From: an uncultured Pelagibacteraceae bacterium
Lineage (GTDB): Bacteria > Pseudomonadota > Alphaproteobacteria > Pelagibacterales > Pelagibacteraceae
DNA: 43,467 nucleotides
Assembly: GCA_902574525.1 (NCBI GenBank)
Contig: CACGNQ010000007.1
Coordinates: forward strand, 1 to 43,467
Reading direction: 5' to 3'
Below, piece by piece: positions 25,795-33,688 of this stretch (positions are counted from its first letter, which is position 1; each line of letters starts with the position of its first letter). The notes below the pieces were generated by a model that saw only the letters and a list, made by a program, of their open reading frames with translations, searched no databases and was not told where the DNA came from. The position numbers and the translations under genes are program-made.

Positions 25795-26845
25795 TTATAT
25801 TATTATTGGTGGTGGATGCGCAGGATTATCTCTTGCTTATGAGCTTGATATAAACAAAAAACTGGAAAAAAAAACCTTAGCTATTATCGAAATTAGAGAA
25901 AAATATAAAAGGGACAAGACATGGTCTTTTTGGAAGGTTTTTAATCATAATTTTGAGGATTGTGTTATTAAAAGCTGGAATAACTTTACTATAAACTCAC
26001 GTTATGGTTCCCATGAAATGAAAAACAAAAAATACCCATACCAAACTATTGATAGTGGTTTATTCTATAAAAAGGTAATAGATAGATTAAAAAAAAATCA
26101 AAATATTCAATTCTTAAAAGATACAGATCATTTAAATACTAAAAATTCATTTGTATTTAATAGCATTACATCTAATCAAGTTTATGACTCTGGCCTCTGG
26201 CAACATTTTAAAGGTATAGAAATTGAAACTCCAAAAAATATTTTTGATGATGAAATTTTCAATTTAATGGATTTCGATTGTGATCAAAGAAATAATGTAC
26301 ATTTTTTCTATACTTTGCCTTTTACAAAAAACAGAGCTTTAGTTGAAACTACTTGGTTATCAAAAATGAATGATGAAACTCTTAATGATTATGATTTACA
26401 ATTGGAAAATTATATTAAAGAAACGCTTAAAATTAAAAATTATACAATTAAATATGAAGAAGAAGGTGCGATACCACTTTTTTATCCAATGAAAAAAATT
26501 GAACAAAATAAACTTAATATTGGATCAGCAGGATGTATGACGCGTCTTAGCACTGGTTACACCTTTTTAAATATTCAAGAGCATAGTAAATATATAAGTA
26601 AAAATATTGAAATGATTGAAAAAGCTGAAATCTACCATATAGGAAAAAAATACGAATTTCTGGATAAAATATTCTTGAATGTCTTAAAGAGACATCCTGA
26701 TAAAATGCCAAAAATATTTTTTGACATGTTTAAAGGATCCTCTGAAGCTGTAATTAAATTTCTTTCAAATAAAAGTAACTTTTTTGAAGATTCAAAAGTA
26801 ATTTTCAAAATGCCAAAAATACTATTTATTAAAAATATTTTTTAA
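25781..26845 (+). CDS. crtY: Lycopene beta-cyclase (CrtY type)
   Basis: CrtY closes the two beta rings of lycopene to give beta-carotene. The 354-aa protein has the N-terminal FAD-binding motif DYIIIGGGCAGLSLAYEL, then KTWSFWK, the block QHFKGIEIET, LMDFDCDQ, and LPFTKNRALVETTWLS, in the order seen in bacterial CrtY enzymes. GSAGCMTRLSTGYTF is a further family block. It overlaps crtB by 14 bases and is followed 4 bases later by blh. Confidence 0.94.
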   Translation: MKEFDYIIIGGGCAGLSLAYELDINKKLEKKTLAIIEIREKYKRDKTWSFWKVFNHNFEDCVIKSWNNFTINSRYGSHEMKNKKYPYQTIDSGLFYKKVIDRLKKNQNIQFLKDTDHLNTKNSFVFNSITSNQVYDSGLWQHFKGIEIETPKNIFDDEIFNLMDFDCDQRNNVHFFYTLPFTKNRALVETTWLSKMNDETLNDYDLQLENYIKETLKIKNYTIKYEEEGAIPLFYPMKKIEQNKLNIGSAGCMTRLSTGYTFLNIQEHSKYISKNIEMIEKAEIYHIGKKYEFLDKIFLNVLKRHPDKMPKIFFDMFKGSSEAVIKFLSNKSNFFEDSKVIFKMPKILFIKNIF

Positions 26846-26849
26846 TTAT

Positions 26850-27746
26850 ATGAATAGAATCAACTATTTTCATTCTTTAATTTTTTTTAATATTTGTATT
26901 TTATTATCTGCATTTGATTTTTTAAGAAATAATGATTTTTTAATCTTGTCATTATTTCTTATACTAAGTTTAGGAATATCTCATGGTGCCCTAGATGATT
27001 TAAAGGGAATGAAACTATTGAAAATTTTTAAATTTAATTCAATTTATTTATTTTATTTTTTTTATATTTTATTAGGTTTAATTATAATTTTAACTTGGAT
27101 TATTTTTCCTAAATTTTTATTATTTGTTTTTTTAATTGTTGCATCTTATCATTTTGGCAAGGAAGACTCCGAATTTATAAATTTAAATTCTAAAAATGAT
27201 TTAATTTATCTTTTCAAAGGTAGTTTAATTGTAACAGCGCCACTATTATTTCATAAAAATGAAACTTTAAAAATTTTCATGGATTTAAATTTTGATATTT
27301 CACAAAGTTTTTTTGTCTCTAATGAATTTATTTATCTTTTAGTTAGTCTAAGTTTTCTATCAAATATTATTATTAGTATAAATAAGGATATTAATATTAA
27401 GTCTCTTTTTTTTATGGACTTTATATCAGTATTACTAATAAATTTTTTTCTACAACCAATATTGGCGTTTACAATTTATTTTTGTTTTTTACACTCTGTT
27501 AGACATTCATTTAAATTGTCTAATGAACTTAATAATAAAGATTTTATTAAAGGTATAAAAAAATTTATAATTAGAGCGCTACCATTAACTATTTTAACTG
27601 GTATCTTGTTTTTGGTATCACTGTTTTTATTAAGTAATTATTATGTTTTGGATACCGCTATATCAAAAGTTATATTTATTGGTTTGGCGTCTTTAACCTT
27701 TCCGCATATATTGCTCGAATATTTAATCGAAAAAAATGAAAAATAA
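26850..27746 (+). CDS. blh: Brp/Blh family beta-carotene 15,15'-dioxygenase
   Basis: Blh cleaves beta-carotene into two molecules of retinal, the chromophore of proteorhodopsin. The 298-aa protein is an integral membrane protein with about eight hydrophobic segments and conserved histidine sites: LGISHGALDDLK, SYHFGKED, FLHSVRHS and FPHILLEYL, which would bind the catalytic iron. It completes a crtIBY-blh set, so the pathway from GGPP to retinal is whole here except for crtE. No rhodopsin gene is in the window. Its last 11 bases overlap the next small gene. Confidence 0.93.
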   Translation: MNRINYFHSLIFFNICILLSAFDFLRNNDFLILSLFLILSLGISHGALDDLKGMKLLKIFKFNSIYLFYFFYILLGLIIILTWIIFPKFLLFVFLIVASYHFGKEDSEFINLNSKNDLIYLFKGSLIVTAPLLFHKNETLKIFMDLNFDISQSFFVSNEFIYLLVSLSFLSNIIISINKDINIKSLFFMDFISVLLINFFLQPILAFTIYFCFLHSVRHSFKLSNELNNKDFIKGIKKFIIRALPLTILTGILFLVSLFLLSNYYVLDTAISKVIFIGLASLTFPHILLEYLIEKNEK

Positions 27747-27909
27747 AAATATAAACTTATTAGGATGGGTATTATTTATAATTTCAGCAATTGGGTTTAC
27801 TATATCAAGTATTGGAAGTTTCTGGGCAATGTTTGGAAGTCTATTCTTTTTAGTGGCATGTCTTGTATTTCTAATTCCTTTTTTTAGAAAAGAGAGAAAT
27901 GAAAAATAA
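27736..27909 (+). CDS. Small two-helix membrane protein of unknown function (57 aa)
   Basis: An ATG at 27736 opens a 57-codon frame that ends in TAA at 27907-27909. The product starts MKNKNINLLGW, has two hydrophobic helices (about 9-28 and 31-50) with a short SSIGSFW turn, and ends in the basic tail RKERNEK. It overlaps blh by 11 bases and ispH by 11 bases, each in a different frame. Without it the blh-ispH gap would be the widest in this operon; with it every junction overlaps, which argues that it is translated. I recognise no family. Possible roles linked to retinal or isoprenoid metabolism are guesses from position only. Confidence 0.7.
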   Translation: MKNKNINLLGWVLFIISAIGFTISSIGSFWAMFGSLFFLVACLVFLIPFFRKERNEK

Positions 27910-28843
27910 AGATTTAAAAATATACTTAGCCTCACCAAGGGGTTTCTGTGCTGGTGTTGATAGAGCAATTGAAATTGTAAAAAAAAGTATTTCAAAATAT
28001 GGAGCTCCAGTATATGTGAGGCATGAAATAGTTCATAATAAACATGTTGTTGAAAGCTTAAAAAAAATTGGAGCTATCTTCGTTGAGGAACTAAACGAAA
28101 TTGAAGACAAATCTAGACCGGTTATTTTTTCTGCGCACGGGGTTCCAAAAAAAATTCCTAATGAAGCAAAAAAGTTAAATATGCAATATATTGATGCAAC
28201 ATGTCCACTAGTTACTAAAGTACATAGAGAGGCTGAAAATTTGTATAAAGATGGATCCCATATTCTTTTGATTGGCCATAAAAATCATCCTGAAGTGATA
28301 GGCACTATGGGTCAAATTCCCTCTGAGGGTATAGATCTTATTCAAAGTTTAGATGATGCGATTAAATACAATAAAAATAACAATAAAAATTTAGCATTTA
28401 TAACTCAAACAACTTTATCCGTTGACGATACAAAAGATATTGTCGATGAATTAAAAAAAAGATTTCCTGAGATAAAAGAGCCAAAAAAAGAAGATATTTG
28501 TTATGCGACTACAAATAGACAGTCTGCTGTAAAAAAAATTGCAAACAAATGTGAAATGTTTTTTGTTATCGGTAGCAGAAATTCATCAAATTCTTTAAGG
28601 CTTGTTGAAGTTGCTAAAAATTCAGGTTGTAAAAACTCTATACTTCTTCATTCAGAGAGTGGAGTACCATTTGATCAAATTGATAAGTGTAAAACTATTG
28701 GTATATCATCGGGTGCATCTGCTCCTGAAATTTTAGTAGAACAGTTTTTAGATGAAATTAAAAGTAAATATAATATTTCTGTCGAAGAAGTTGAGATCAT
28801 CAAGGAAGATGTAACTTTCAAAATTCCTGGAAAATTAAATTAA
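27899..28843 (+). CDS. ispH: 4-hydroxy-3-methylbut-2-enyl diphosphate reductase
   Basis: IspH (LytB) is the last enzyme of the MEP pathway and makes IPP and DMAPP, the precursors of the carotenoids encoded just upstream. The 314-aa protein has the family start ASPRGFCAGVDRAI, with the first Fe-S cysteine, VRHEIVHNKHVV, FSAHGVPKK, DATCPLVTKVH with the second cysteine, and the third near NSGCKNSILLHSES / DICYATTNRQ. The catalytic glutamate and TTNRQ region are present. It overlaps the small upstream gene by 11 bases and shares one base with thrB. Confidence 0.97.
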   Translation: MKNKDLKIYLASPRGFCAGVDRAIEIVKKSISKYGAPVYVRHEIVHNKHVVESLKKIGAIFVEELNEIEDKSRPVIFSAHGVPKKIPNEAKKLNMQYIDATCPLVTKVHREAENLYKDGSHILLIGHKNHPEVIGTMGQIPSEGIDLIQSLDDAIKYNKNNNKNLAFITQTTLSVDDTKDIVDELKKRFPEIKEPKKEDICYATTNRQSAVKKIANKCEMFFVIGSRNSSNSLRLVEVAKNSGCKNSILLHSESGVPFDQIDKCKTIGISSGASAPEILVEQFLDEIKSKYNISVEEVEIIKEDVTFKIPGKLN

Positions 28844-29811
28844 TGGCAGTTTTTACAAAAATAAATTCCAAAGATATAAAAAAAATAGAAAATATCTTTA
28901 ATCTTGGTGTAATAAATAAAGTTGAGGGTATTAAAAAAGGAATAGAAAATACAAACTATATAATTAAATTTAACAACACAAAATTTGTTTTAACAATTTT
29001 TGAAAAAAGAGTAAAAACTAAAGATCTTCCCTTTTTTATGAATCTTATGTCAGGACTTTCTAATTTAAAAATTAATTGTCCTAAACCAATAAAAACTAAA
29101 AAAAAAAGTTATCTTTTTAATATTAAAAATAAAAAAGCATGTCTAGTAAGTTTTTTAAAAGGTAATGATAAAAAAACTTTAACACCAAAAGATTGTTATG
29201 TTTTGGGAAAAAATATAGCAATCCTTCATAAAGCTACAAAAAAGTTAAAGCTGTATAGAAAAAATTCATTAGATGTGAAATCATGGTCTAATTTAAATAA
29301 GAAAATAGATAGAAGAATAAATAAACTATCAAAAAATCTTAAAAATATAATAGAGAAAAATATTATAAATATTGAAAAAAATTGGCCAAAAAATTTACCC
29401 AAGGGGGTTATACATTCTGATCTATTTATAGATAATATTTTCTTTTTAAGAAAAAAATTTTTTGGTTTTATAGATTTTTACTTTTCTTCAACTGACTTTT
29501 ATGCATATGAGCTTGCAACTTGTATTAATGCCATTTGTTTTAGAAAGAAAAAAAGTGAATATATTCTTGACCTTAATAAATCATCCAATCTTTTGAAAGG
29601 ATATCAAAAAATAAGAAAATTAAATTCTTCTGAAAAGAATAAATTTAATATTCTTTGTAAAGGGTCAGCGCTTAGATATTTATTAACAAGATCCTATGAT
29701 TTTCTGAATACCCCAAAAACAGCCTTGATAAAAGTAAAAGACCCTAAAGAGTATTTAAAAAAACTTATTTTTCATAATAAGTTAAGTAAATTTAAAAATT
29801 ATATTAAATGA
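28843..29811 (+). CDS. thrB: Homoserine kinase, ThrB type II (APH-like fold)
   Basis: This enzyme phosphorylates homoserine for threonine synthesis. The 322-aa protein belongs to the aminoglycoside-phosphotransferase-like group used in many alphaproteobacteria, not to the GHMP kinase group. Markers are GVINKVEGIKKGIENTNYII (glycine-rich loop), the catalytic loop GVIHSDLFIDNIFF and the metal-binding FGFIDFYFS. Threonine synthase (thrC) lies nearby but on the other strand. It shares one base with the ispH stop and overlaps rnhA by 4 bases. Confidence 0.92.
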   Translation: MAVFTKINSKDIKKIENIFNLGVINKVEGIKKGIENTNYIIKFNNTKFVLTIFEKRVKTKDLPFFMNLMSGLSNLKINCPKPIKTKKKSYLFNIKNKKACLVSFLKGNDKKTLTPKDCYVLGKNIAILHKATKKLKLYRKNSLDVKSWSNLNKKIDRRINKLSKNLKNIIEKNIINIEKNWPKNLPKGVIHSDLFIDNIFFLRKKFFGFIDFYFSSTDFYAYELATCINAICFRKKKSEYILDLNKSSNLLKGYQKIRKLNSSEKNKFNILCKGSALRYLLTRSYDFLNTPKTALIKVKDPKEYLKKLIFHNKLSKFKNYIK

Positions 29812-30233
29812 TTAAAATTTATACAGACGGATCATGTTTAGAAAATCCAGGTGATGGAGGTTGGGCCGCTATAATAATTATTGATAAACAAAAGAAGATC
29901 ATTTCTGGAAATCAGAAAAATACAACTAATAATAGGATGGAGTTATTAGCACCAATTGAAGCTTTAAAAACTCTCCAAATTAATTCAGAAATAGAAATAG
30001 TCACAGACTCAAAATATGTAAAATTAGGAATAACAGAATGGATTAATAATTGGAAAAAAAATGGTTGGAAAACTTCAAATAAGAAAGAAGTAAAAAATAT
30101 AGAATTATGGAAGGAATTAGATAGTCTGGTGAAAAATTTTAATATTAAATGGTCTTGGGTTAAAGGTCACTCGAGTGATAAATTAAATAACGAAGTTGAT
30201 TTAATGGCTAAAAAAGCAGCGAGTCTAAATTAA
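29808..30233 (+). CDS. rnhA: Ribonuclease HI
   Basis: RNase HI degrades RNA in RNA-DNA hybrids. The 141-aa protein has the classic acidic active site: Asp7 in IYTDGSCLENPG, the glutamate in NNRMELLAPIEAL, the aspartate in IVTDSKYV and the C-terminal aspartate in NNEVDLMAKKAA, plus VKGHSSDKLN with the catalytic-loop histidine. The thrB-rnhA order is common in alphaproteobacteria. Its last 9 bases overlap the end of the peroxiredoxin gene on the other strand. Confidence 0.97.
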   Translation: MIKIYTDGSCLENPGDGGWAAIIIIDKQKKIISGNQKNTTNNRMELLAPIEALKTLQINSEIEIVTDSKYVKLGITEWINNWKKNGWKTSNKKEVKNIELWKELDSLVKNFNIKWSWVKGHSSDKLNNEVDLMAKKAASLN

Positions 30234-30710
30234 ATTTAGAAAATTTTCTGCTGCTGAAATTTGACACATTCCAGTTTCTTTTTCTTCTTGCAGTTGTGAA
30301 ATTTTATTATCCTCAATTAACATAGTATATCTATTAGATCTAATTCCAAGACCTCTCCCAGATTTATCGACCTCAGCACCTATTGATTTTGTAAAATTTA
30401 TAAAAGGATCTCCTAACATTAAAATATTTCCATCAACATTATTTTGTTTGCCCCAAGCACTCATCACAAAAGGATCATTTACAGCAATACAAGCTATTAA
30501 GTCAATTCCTTTAGATTTAAATCTATCTAGATTACTTAAATATCCTGGAAGATGTTTTGAAGAACAAACCGATGTGAAAGCACCAGGCATTCCAAGTAAT
30601 ATAGTTTTTTTATCTTTAAAAATTTTTTTAATTTTAATTATTTCTGGTTCATTGTTAATAAGTTGAAAAACTTCAACATCAGGAATATTGTCATTGATCT
30701 TTAATTTCAT
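30225..30710 (-). CDS. Peroxiredoxin (PRX5-like, redoxin family)
   Basis: The 161-aa protein reduces peroxides with a peroxidatic cysteine, Cys49 in MPGAFTSVCSSKHLPGYL, the typical Prx5 signature with Thr two to three residues before it. FVMSAWGKQ and the DKSGRGLGIRSNRYTM block are Prx5 features. Further cysteines exist (in LIACIAV and near the end in ETGMCQIS), so the resolving partner could be internal or glutaredoxin/glutathione; this cannot be settled here. The start overlaps the thrC stop by 4 bases. Confidence 0.93.
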   Translation of the reverse strand: MKLKINDNIPDVEVFQLINNEPEIIKIKKIFKDKKTILLGMPGAFTSVCSSKHLPGYLSNLDRFKSKGIDLIACIAVNDPFVMSAWGKQNNVDGNILMLGDPFINFTKSIGAEVDKSGRGLGIRSNRYTMLIEDNKISQLQEEKETGMCQISAAENFLNLI

Positions 30711-32080
30711 TTACAATTTTTTTTTATATAAGACTTCAAATTCTCAATGTTATTTTGAAACACCTCATATTCTTCTTTTTGATTTAATATTTCTTTGAGA
30801 TGATTTGGTAATTCTTCTTTTTTATCAATGGCCTTTAAAATAGCATTGGGGAATTTACATGGATGTGCAGTAGCTAAAACAACGTAATTTTTCCCATTAT
30901 GTTTTTTAACTGCTCCAACTCCTATAGCTGTATGAGGATCAACTACAATTCTATTATTTTTATATATATGCTTAATTGTTTCTAGGATTTCTTTTTCATT
31001 AAGACTTCCAGAAATAAAATCTTTTTGTATTTTTTTTAATGAAAATTGGTCTAAATTAAATTTATTATTTTTAATATCACTCATAATTTCTATAACTTTT
31101 TTTGAGTCATTATTATAGATATCAAATAACAATCTCTCAAAATTACTTGCGACCTGAATATCCATACTTGGAGAAATTGTCTCTTGAACTTTATTTGTTT
31201 TATAATCGCCTTTTGATATTGCCCTGTGAAGAATATCGTTTTCATTTGTTGCTACCAATAATTTATCAATTGGGAGACCCATTTTTTTTGCTAAATATCC
31301 AGCATAAACATCTCCAAAATTTCCAGTAGGAACAGAAAATGAAACCTTTTCTTTTTTACCTAATTTAAAATAACAAAAAAAATAATAGACTGATTGCGCA
31401 ACTATTCTAGCCCAATTAATTGAATTAACACCAGACATATTAATAGATTTGGAAAACTCACGATCAGAAAACATTTGTTTAACTAGTTTTTGACAATCAT
31501 CAAAGTTACCCTCAACTGCAATGTTAAAAACATTTTTTGATGGATTTGTAGTCATTAACATTCTTTGAACTGGCGATATTCGGTTATTAGGATGTAAAAC
31601 AAAAATATTTATATTTTTTTTTCCTTTAACAGCATCAATCGCGGCTGCGCCTGTATCGCCCGAGGTTGCTACAACAATATTTATTTTTTCACTAGTTTTG
31701 CTTAAGTAATATTCGTAAAAATTACCAATAAGTTGCATTGCTACATCTTTAAAAGCTAGCGTGGGACCATGAAAAAGTTCTAATATCTGCAAATCTTCAA
31801 CTTTTCTAATTTTTACCACTTCCTTTTCACTAAATGATGAATAAGATTTTTTAACAATTTCGTGAAGCTTTTCCTTTGAACAAAAATCTCCTATAAATTT
31901 GTATATTATCTCTGTTGCCAAGTCGACATATGACAACGCTTTTAAATTCGAAAATTCTTTCTCCGAAAATTTTTCTATTTTTTTAGGTAAAAACAAACCA
32001 CCATCTTCAGAAAGGCCTTTAATAAAAATATGTTCAAATTTAAAGCTAATTTTGTCGTTTCTAGTACTTAAATATTCCAT
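30707..32080 (-). CDS. thrC: Threonine synthase
   Basis: ThrC converts O-phosphohomoserine to threonine with PLP. The 457-aa protein is the longer class of threonine synthase. It starts MEYLSTRND and has LFHGPTLAFKDVAMQLIG, where the lysine is the PLP Schiff-base residue, VATSGDTGAAAIDAVKG (phosphate binding), and VPTGNFGDVYAGYLAK. It follows ctaB after 56 bases on the same strand, so it may be the tail of the oxidase operon or have its own promoter. Its partner thrB is on the opposite strand 0.9 kb away. Confidence 0.97.
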   Translation of the reverse strand: MEYLSTRNDKISFKFEHIFIKGLSEDGGLFLPKKIEKFSEKEFSNLKALSYVDLATEIIYKFIGDFCSKEKLHEIVKKSYSSFSEKEVVKIRKVEDLQILELFHGPTLAFKDVAMQLIGNFYEYYLSKTSEKINIVVATSGDTGAAAIDAVKGKKNINIFVLHPNNRISPVQRMLMTTNPSKNVFNIAVEGNFDDCQKLVKQMFSDREFSKSINMSGVNSINWARIVAQSVYYFFCYFKLGKKEKVSFSVPTGNFGDVYAGYLAKKMGLPIDKLLVATNENDILHRAISKGDYKTNKVQETISPSMDIQVASNFERLLFDIYNNDSKKVIEIMSDIKNNKFNLDQFSLKKIQKDFISGSLNEKEILETIKHIYKNNRIVVDPHTAIGVGAVKKHNGKNYVVLATAHPCKFPNAILKAIDKKEELPNHLKEILNQKEEYEVFQNNIENLKSYIKKNCK

Positions 32081-32136
32081 GATTTTTTATACCAGATAAA
32101 TCTGATTTTCCTATAATTTTAAATCTAGTTTTATGA

Positions 32137-33054
32137 TTAAATTAATTTATCTACTAAAAATAAAACGAATATTAAAAATAAATAAAATATTGAGTAAGAA
32201 AAAACTTTTTTAGCCTTTTTTACCTCAAATTTATTCTTTTTAAAATTTAAAAGGTCGTAACAAATGTAATTATAATAAATTGTTAGAGATAATGAACTTA
32301 ATAAGAATAATTTTCCACTAAAACCTATGTAATAAGGTAAAATTATTACTGGAAGCATAAAAAGTGAATATGTAAAAATTTTTCTTTTTGTTTCTTCAAC
32401 ACCATTTGTGTTTGGAAGCATAGGAATTTTAGCTTTTTGATAATCTTTAGCTTTGTAAAGACTAAGCGCCCAAAAATGAGAGGGTGTCCAATAAAATATT
32501 ATTAAAAATAATGTTATTGGCTCAATAGTCAGAGAATTGGTTGCAATCGTCCAACCAATTACTGGCGGTAAGGCGCCTGAAGCTCCACCAATTACAATAT
32601 TTTGAGGTGTTTTTCTTTTTAACCAGATTGTGTAAACAAAAACATAAAATACAATTGTTATAAGTAATAAAAATGCAGAAATTAAATTAGAAAAATAATA
32701 AAGGCCAGCTACTGAAACAATTGATAGCAAGACTCCAAATAAAAATGCATCTTTTTTCTCAACTTTACCTGTTGGTATAGGTCTAAGACATGTTCTGGTC
32801 ATTAGTTTATCAAGGTCTGCTTCATACCACATATTCAAAGTACCGGCAGCTCCAGCACCCACAGCAACAAAGAATATGCTTATCATGGCATCAAACAAAT
32901 TCACTGGTATCGGAGATACCAATAATCCAACTGCGCATGTAAATATCACCAAAGACATTACCCTTGGTTTCATTAACAAAATTAAAGATTTTAAATATGA
33001 TGAATAATTAAAGGAGACAGATTTTTTTTTTAAAATATTTGTATTCACTTTCAA
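32137..33054 (-). CDS. ctaB: Protoheme IX farnesyltransferase (heme O synthase)
   Basis: CtaB adds a farnesyl group to heme b to make heme O, the precursor of heme A for the aa3 oxidase encoded just upstream. The 305-aa UbiA-superfamily protein has about nine membrane helices, the first aspartate motif in NMWYEADLDKLMTRTCLRP and the second region KAKDYQKAKIPMLPNTNG. ctaA (heme A synthase) is not in this window. It overlaps orf87 by 4 bases (ATGA), in the same operon as the oxidase subunits. Confidence 0.96.
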   Translation of the reverse strand: MKVNTNILKKKSVSFNYSSYLKSLILLMKPRVMSLVIFTCAVGLLVSPIPVNLFDAMISIFFVAVGAGAAGTLNMWYEADLDKLMTRTCLRPIPTGKVEKKDAFLFGVLLSIVSVAGLYYFSNLISAFLLLITIVFYVFVYTIWLKRKTPQNIVIGGASGALPPVIGWTIATNSLTIEPITLFLIIFYWTPSHFWALSLYKAKDYQKAKIPMLPNTNGVEETKRKIFTYSLFMLPVIILPYYIGFSGKLFLLSSLSLTIYYNYICYDLLNFKKNKFEVKKAKKVFSYSIFYLFLIFVLFLVDKLI

Positions 33055-33314
33055 TCGACATTAAGTGAAACAAAAATTACTATTAATATAAGACCAATAA
33101 TAAGTATATGATTTCCTAAATCAAACATACCTACTTTATTATTTTTTTTATCTATGATTTTTCGATGTAATGGTAGCTGATCATATGGATTAAGCTTAAT
33201 ATCTGATCCCTCTTCTTTTTCATTCTCTGTTTTAACAGAATATCCAAACCAAGTTATATATATGAAAAAAACAAAAAATATTAAAAAACCGGCTAAAACT
33301 GTATATCCTGTCAT
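33051..33314 (-). CDS. Small membrane protein in the cytochrome oxidase operon (87 aa)
   Basis: I do not recognise a named family. The 87-aa protein has one helix at the N-terminus (about 5-24, LAGFLIFFVFFIYITWFGY), a hydrophilic stretch of about 45 residues with DIKLNPYDQLPLHRKI, and a second helix at the C-terminus (about 66-84). It lies between the subunit IV gene (3-base gap) and ctaB (4-base overlap), so it is certainly co-transcribed with the oxidase. A part in oxidase or heme-O assembly is a fair inference. An assembly protein of the CtaG/Cox11 kind is ruled out by size and lack of the metal motif. Confidence 0.8.
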   Translation of the reverse strand: MTGYTVLAGFLIFFVFFIYITWFGYSVKTENEKEEGSDIKLNPYDQLPLHRKIIDKKNNKVGMFDLGNHILIIGLILIVIFVSLNVD

Positions 33315-33317
33315 AAA

Positions 33318-33677
33318 TTATGCTGCACCTCCTACGAAGAAATAAAACATCCTTGTAAACAAAGTGTATTGGAATTCAGCAGCCATTAAAAATATAAAGC
33401 ATGCTATAGCTGTCATGGGCCATAACAAAACATTAACCAATGCGTATCTTTCCCAAAACAAATGCATAAAAAAAGCCATTATTAGTCCAGCTTTTGCAAA
33501 CATGAAAAATAAAATTAAAGACCATCTCAACATTCCCTGAAATTGATACCAGTCAACCATGTAAGAGAAAAAACTTAAAACGAAAAGTAAGCCCCAAATC
33601 CATAAATAAATTCCAATCTTATGTGTAGAAGCTTCATTTTTTTTATCTTTTTCGCTTATTTGATCTGTATTATCCAT
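33318..33677 (-). CDS. Cytochrome c oxidase subunit IV-like protein
   Basis: The 119-aa protein has a polar N-terminus and three membrane helices (about 24-42, 51-71 and 79-100). KAGLIMAFFMHLFWERY is the family block of the prokaryotic caa3/COX4-like subunit (COX4_pro) found next to subunit III. The function is accessory; it may stabilise subunit I. It lies 11 bases after ctaE and 3 bases before orf87. Confidence 0.87.
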   Translation of the reverse strand: MDNTDQISEKDKKNEASTHKIGIYLWIWGLLFVLSFFSYMVDWYQFQGMLRWSLILFFMFAKAGLIMAFFMHLFWERYALVNVLLWPMTAIACFIFLMAAEFQYTLFTRMFYFFVGGAA

Positions 33678-33688
33678 ATTAAGTTATC

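Noticed and set aside
23486..27746. Carotenoid operon as a recently acquired island
   Set aside because: Base composition and codon use look the same as in the flanking genes and no integrase, repeat or tRNA target is present; transfer long ago cannot be excluded.
32084..32110. Small inverted repeat CAGAT/ATCTG upstream of thrC as terminator or riboswitch
   Set aside because: The stem is 4-5 bp with a very small loop and no convincing T run; no riboswitch consensus is visible.
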